This document shows positions 59,621 to 64,000 of a DNA stretch of 64,000 nucleotides, piece by piece. Under the pieces are notes generated by a model. That model saw only the letters and a list, made by a program, of their open reading frames with translations. It ran no database searches and was not told the origin of the DNA. The first letter of the stretch is position 1. Each line of letters begins with the position of its first letter. The translations under genes were made by a program, and so were the position numbers. The DNA lies in assembly GCA_965153455.1 (NCBI GenBank), contig OZ234499.1, positions 10,164,271-10,228,270 on the forward strand, in the 5' to 3' direction. The DNA comes from Sphagnum compactum. Its lineage: Eukaryota; Bryophyta; Sphagnopsida; Sphagnales.

Positions 59621-60185
59621 ACCAAGGTTTATCGAATGATTGATTCTTATGTGTGGTAAATTGTGTAGAACTTTTAACATAGAACATCATTTTAGAACTT
59701 TGAATGTGGGGTTTGGGAGATTGTAGGCTATTACAAACCCTTTGAATGTAATTTCATCCAAAAATTTTAAGCTTCTACATGCTACTAGATTTGATTGATG
59801 TATATCAATACCATTAACCATAAAAATATCATTTGAAAATTCCACACACAACCTTAGTTTGGAAGTATATATGCAATTTTGAAACTTTGTGATGAGTATT
59901 ATTTTGTCACAAATATACTCCATATGTTCAATTCTTTCATGTTTGTTGAATTTTTAAAATAATTGATTAGCTTAAGTCTAAAACTAATCAAATATACATA
60001 AAACAAGAAAAAAAATTCAAGATTGATGTCCATATGCTACCAAATAATTAATTAGAAAGATTATACTCGCACTACAATTTTTGAAGGGCATAATGTGTTT
60101 TCACCCCAAACAAGTGGGAAGTGACTAACGTCTTTAAACCAAAACAACCATGAACATGGAAAACAAGCGTTTAAATGAAATACAC

Positions 60186-61085
60186 CCTAAACCTTGGAAA
60201 TATTGTGAAGTTGTTTGTTGTTTTCACCACATAGAATCCACCACCCAACAATTGCAACATATGTTTTGAATGTCAATCCATCTTGATGCACATATAAAAA
60301 GATATTAAATGACATATAGGAGATGGACATAATATTTACTCAAAAGTAGATTGCAATTTTGACCCAAATTGTCTATTACTCATGTTCAAAAACCATTCCA
60401 TAATGCAAAACTATCACATTGAATTTAAATTATTAAAAAAATGCACCAATTTTAATGGGTTTTAACTTGGCAAAAAGCTTGCAATAGTCTTTGAATGATA
60501 TAAGGTTACATATGGGTCCAAACAAGATACAAAGACCCAATGCATTATTTTAAACAAGGACTACATGTCCTTTTGTCCCAAAATAACTTTTTCATATGAA
60601 TAAAATTTTGAATGAAATCTTTTACAACTTGGTATTAAAAATGATTATATTGATCCATCACAAAAGTTTTGTTAATCACTATTGAATAAATATGAATTAC
60701 AAACATAATTCATGGTATAGTAAACTAGATGTACCTAGATTTATAAAGGACCCTATACACAAATTTTCCTCTCATCTGTCATATGGAGTTGTAGTAATTG
60801 TCAGTCATAATCTTCTGAGATTATATTGCCTAGGGAGTTCAAGCCCATAATTGAAATGCATATACTGGCACTTTTATCAACAACCTAGACAAGGATGCAG
60901 CAGAAGCACCAATGTAGGTTTGAAAGGATTACAAACACTACAATGCATTCTTCCTGGCTGTTTTCCTGTCAAACAACAGACTCTATGGTGTATGAGTATT
61001 AGGAGCCCACATTGGATCACTTTCTGAGGCGATTCAGATGACTTGAAACCCAATACTTACTATGTACACAGATCATGTGAGGACA
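60186..61085. other. 3' flank of the acyltransferase gene
   Basis: No coding sequence recognised. Reading on the gene's strand, composition is mixed for about 250 bp after the stop, then AT-rich. I see no canonical AATAAA within 300 bp of the stop; the nearest look-alike is TGATAAAAG near 60875. Confidence 0.4.
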
Positions 61086-63320
<2,235 letters not shown>

Positions 63321-64000
63321 TTTCACACTTGTATAAAATCCTGCACTGGGTCACAACAATTGGCTGAGAAACCTAGTAAATGAGTTTTGGTTGATTTGGG
63401 ATTTAAACCTGCATCTGCAGCCAGTAGAACTAGCTGACTACCATGACAAGAACAGCACAGATCAACAACTGCATTAGCTTCTTCTCTTGGAGAAAATGTA
63501 GTGCAACATTGGATCCTCAATCATTGGCAATATGGCCCAAAAGACTGTAGAAATTCACTTACCCTCAAAGGGAGCACAATACAGGGGAGCATCAGCTGAA
63601 TGTGAGAGAATGTCATTCATGAGTGAGAACTTCCAGAAAGAACAGACCAGTGAGTTGAAGGTCCTAGATGGAAAGAAGTCTGGGCAAAACATACTTGACC
63701 TCAAACTCAGCCAAGAACTAACTGGAATGGGCTAGCATGCAAATGCATCCAGAATACTGTAGACTGTATACTTTGCATGTGAAAAATCTCAGACAGATCG
63801 TGCAAAATCAAACAATTGATGTAACGGATATGTGGGGAGTTTCCAAAATTTTGTATCGCAAAACTACCATATGGGCTGCTGTAAGTTTTGAATTTTTTTA
63901 AGAGTACAGTGGATCCAAGAACTTCTGACAGCTTGACTTCACACCAAGTTAGAGAAGACCCCCAAACAACTTACACAGGAGATGAACTCTACGGAGGGGT
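63321..64000 (-). promoter_or_regulatory. 5' flank of the HCT-like gene
   Basis: Upstream region on the gene's strand. An unrelated minus-strand frame ends in a TGA at 63325-63323, immediately before the start codon, so coding does not extend upward without a splice. A GGGTAAGTG donor-like site near 63560 and CAG acceptors near 63340 and 63410 make a 5'-UTR intron possible. No convincing TATA box. An AACCAAAA motif near 63390 resembles, but does not match, the MYB AC element ACC[A/T]ACC. Confidence 0.35.

Noticed and set aside
63532-63735. A 67-codon plus-strand frame upstream of the HCT-like gene
   Set aside because: No recognised domain, lies on the opposite strand over the likely 5' flank, and its length is within chance expectation.

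Overview
The window is AT-rich, gene-poor nuclear DNA from a land plant. The evidence is one spliced phenylpropanoid-type BAHD acyltransferase gene, a Ty3/gypsy chromovirus with an initiator-Met-tRNA primer site, hAT-type transposase relics, and TTTAGGG-like (plant telomere type) tandem repeats. Low gene density, old and strongly diverged transposons, and an acyltransferase whose interdomain linker is longer than in flowering plants suggest a large-genome, non-angiosperm lineage such as a gymnosperm or fern. I cannot fix the lineage from sequence alone.

Layout. 1-1.2 kb: a composite copy of a short foldback/TIR repeat family, with other copies at 18.8 and 35.9 kb. 4.7-11.9 kb: a complete but dead LTR retrotransposon with both LTRs, PBS, gag, protease, RT, RNase H, integrase, chromodomain, PPT and a near-perfect 5-bp target duplication. 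14.15-14.33 kb: a perfect 89-bp tandem duplication. 17.46-22.45 kb: about 5 kb bounded by ~170-bp inverted repeats, holding telomere-like tandem repeats, a 66-bp in-frame tandem repeat and a decayed coding region (coiled coil plus RING-like Cys/His domain). A second copy of that coding region lies at 50.1-51.3 kb. 24.0-29.8 kb, minus strand: the relic of a multi-part transposase-like gene marked by a Cys/His cluster, an [D/N]FAENY motif, an SDGC-x2-QF motif and a GHGKG-x2-DG motif. Part of a second copy is at 39.45-39.88 kb. 31.5 and 47.1 kb: two related tRNA-like (Pol III A/B box) repeats. 44.6-45.4 kb: a degenerate CCATGGTTA-type array. 56.3-57.7 kb: an hAT transposase relic on the minus strand. 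About 59.3 kb: a CACTA-like terminus.

The only gene that looks functional is at the right edge on the minus strand (61086-63320). It has three exons, all joined in phase 0 by GT-AG introns, and encodes a 493-residue hydroxycinnamoyl-CoA:shikimate hydroxycinnamoyltransferase-like enzyme with intact HxxxD and DFGWG motifs.

The most unusual content is the 24-29.8 kb transposase-like relic. Its motif order matches a family I remember mainly from uncharacterised animal and algal proteins and cannot name. All similarity statements come from reading translations by eye; no database search was run.
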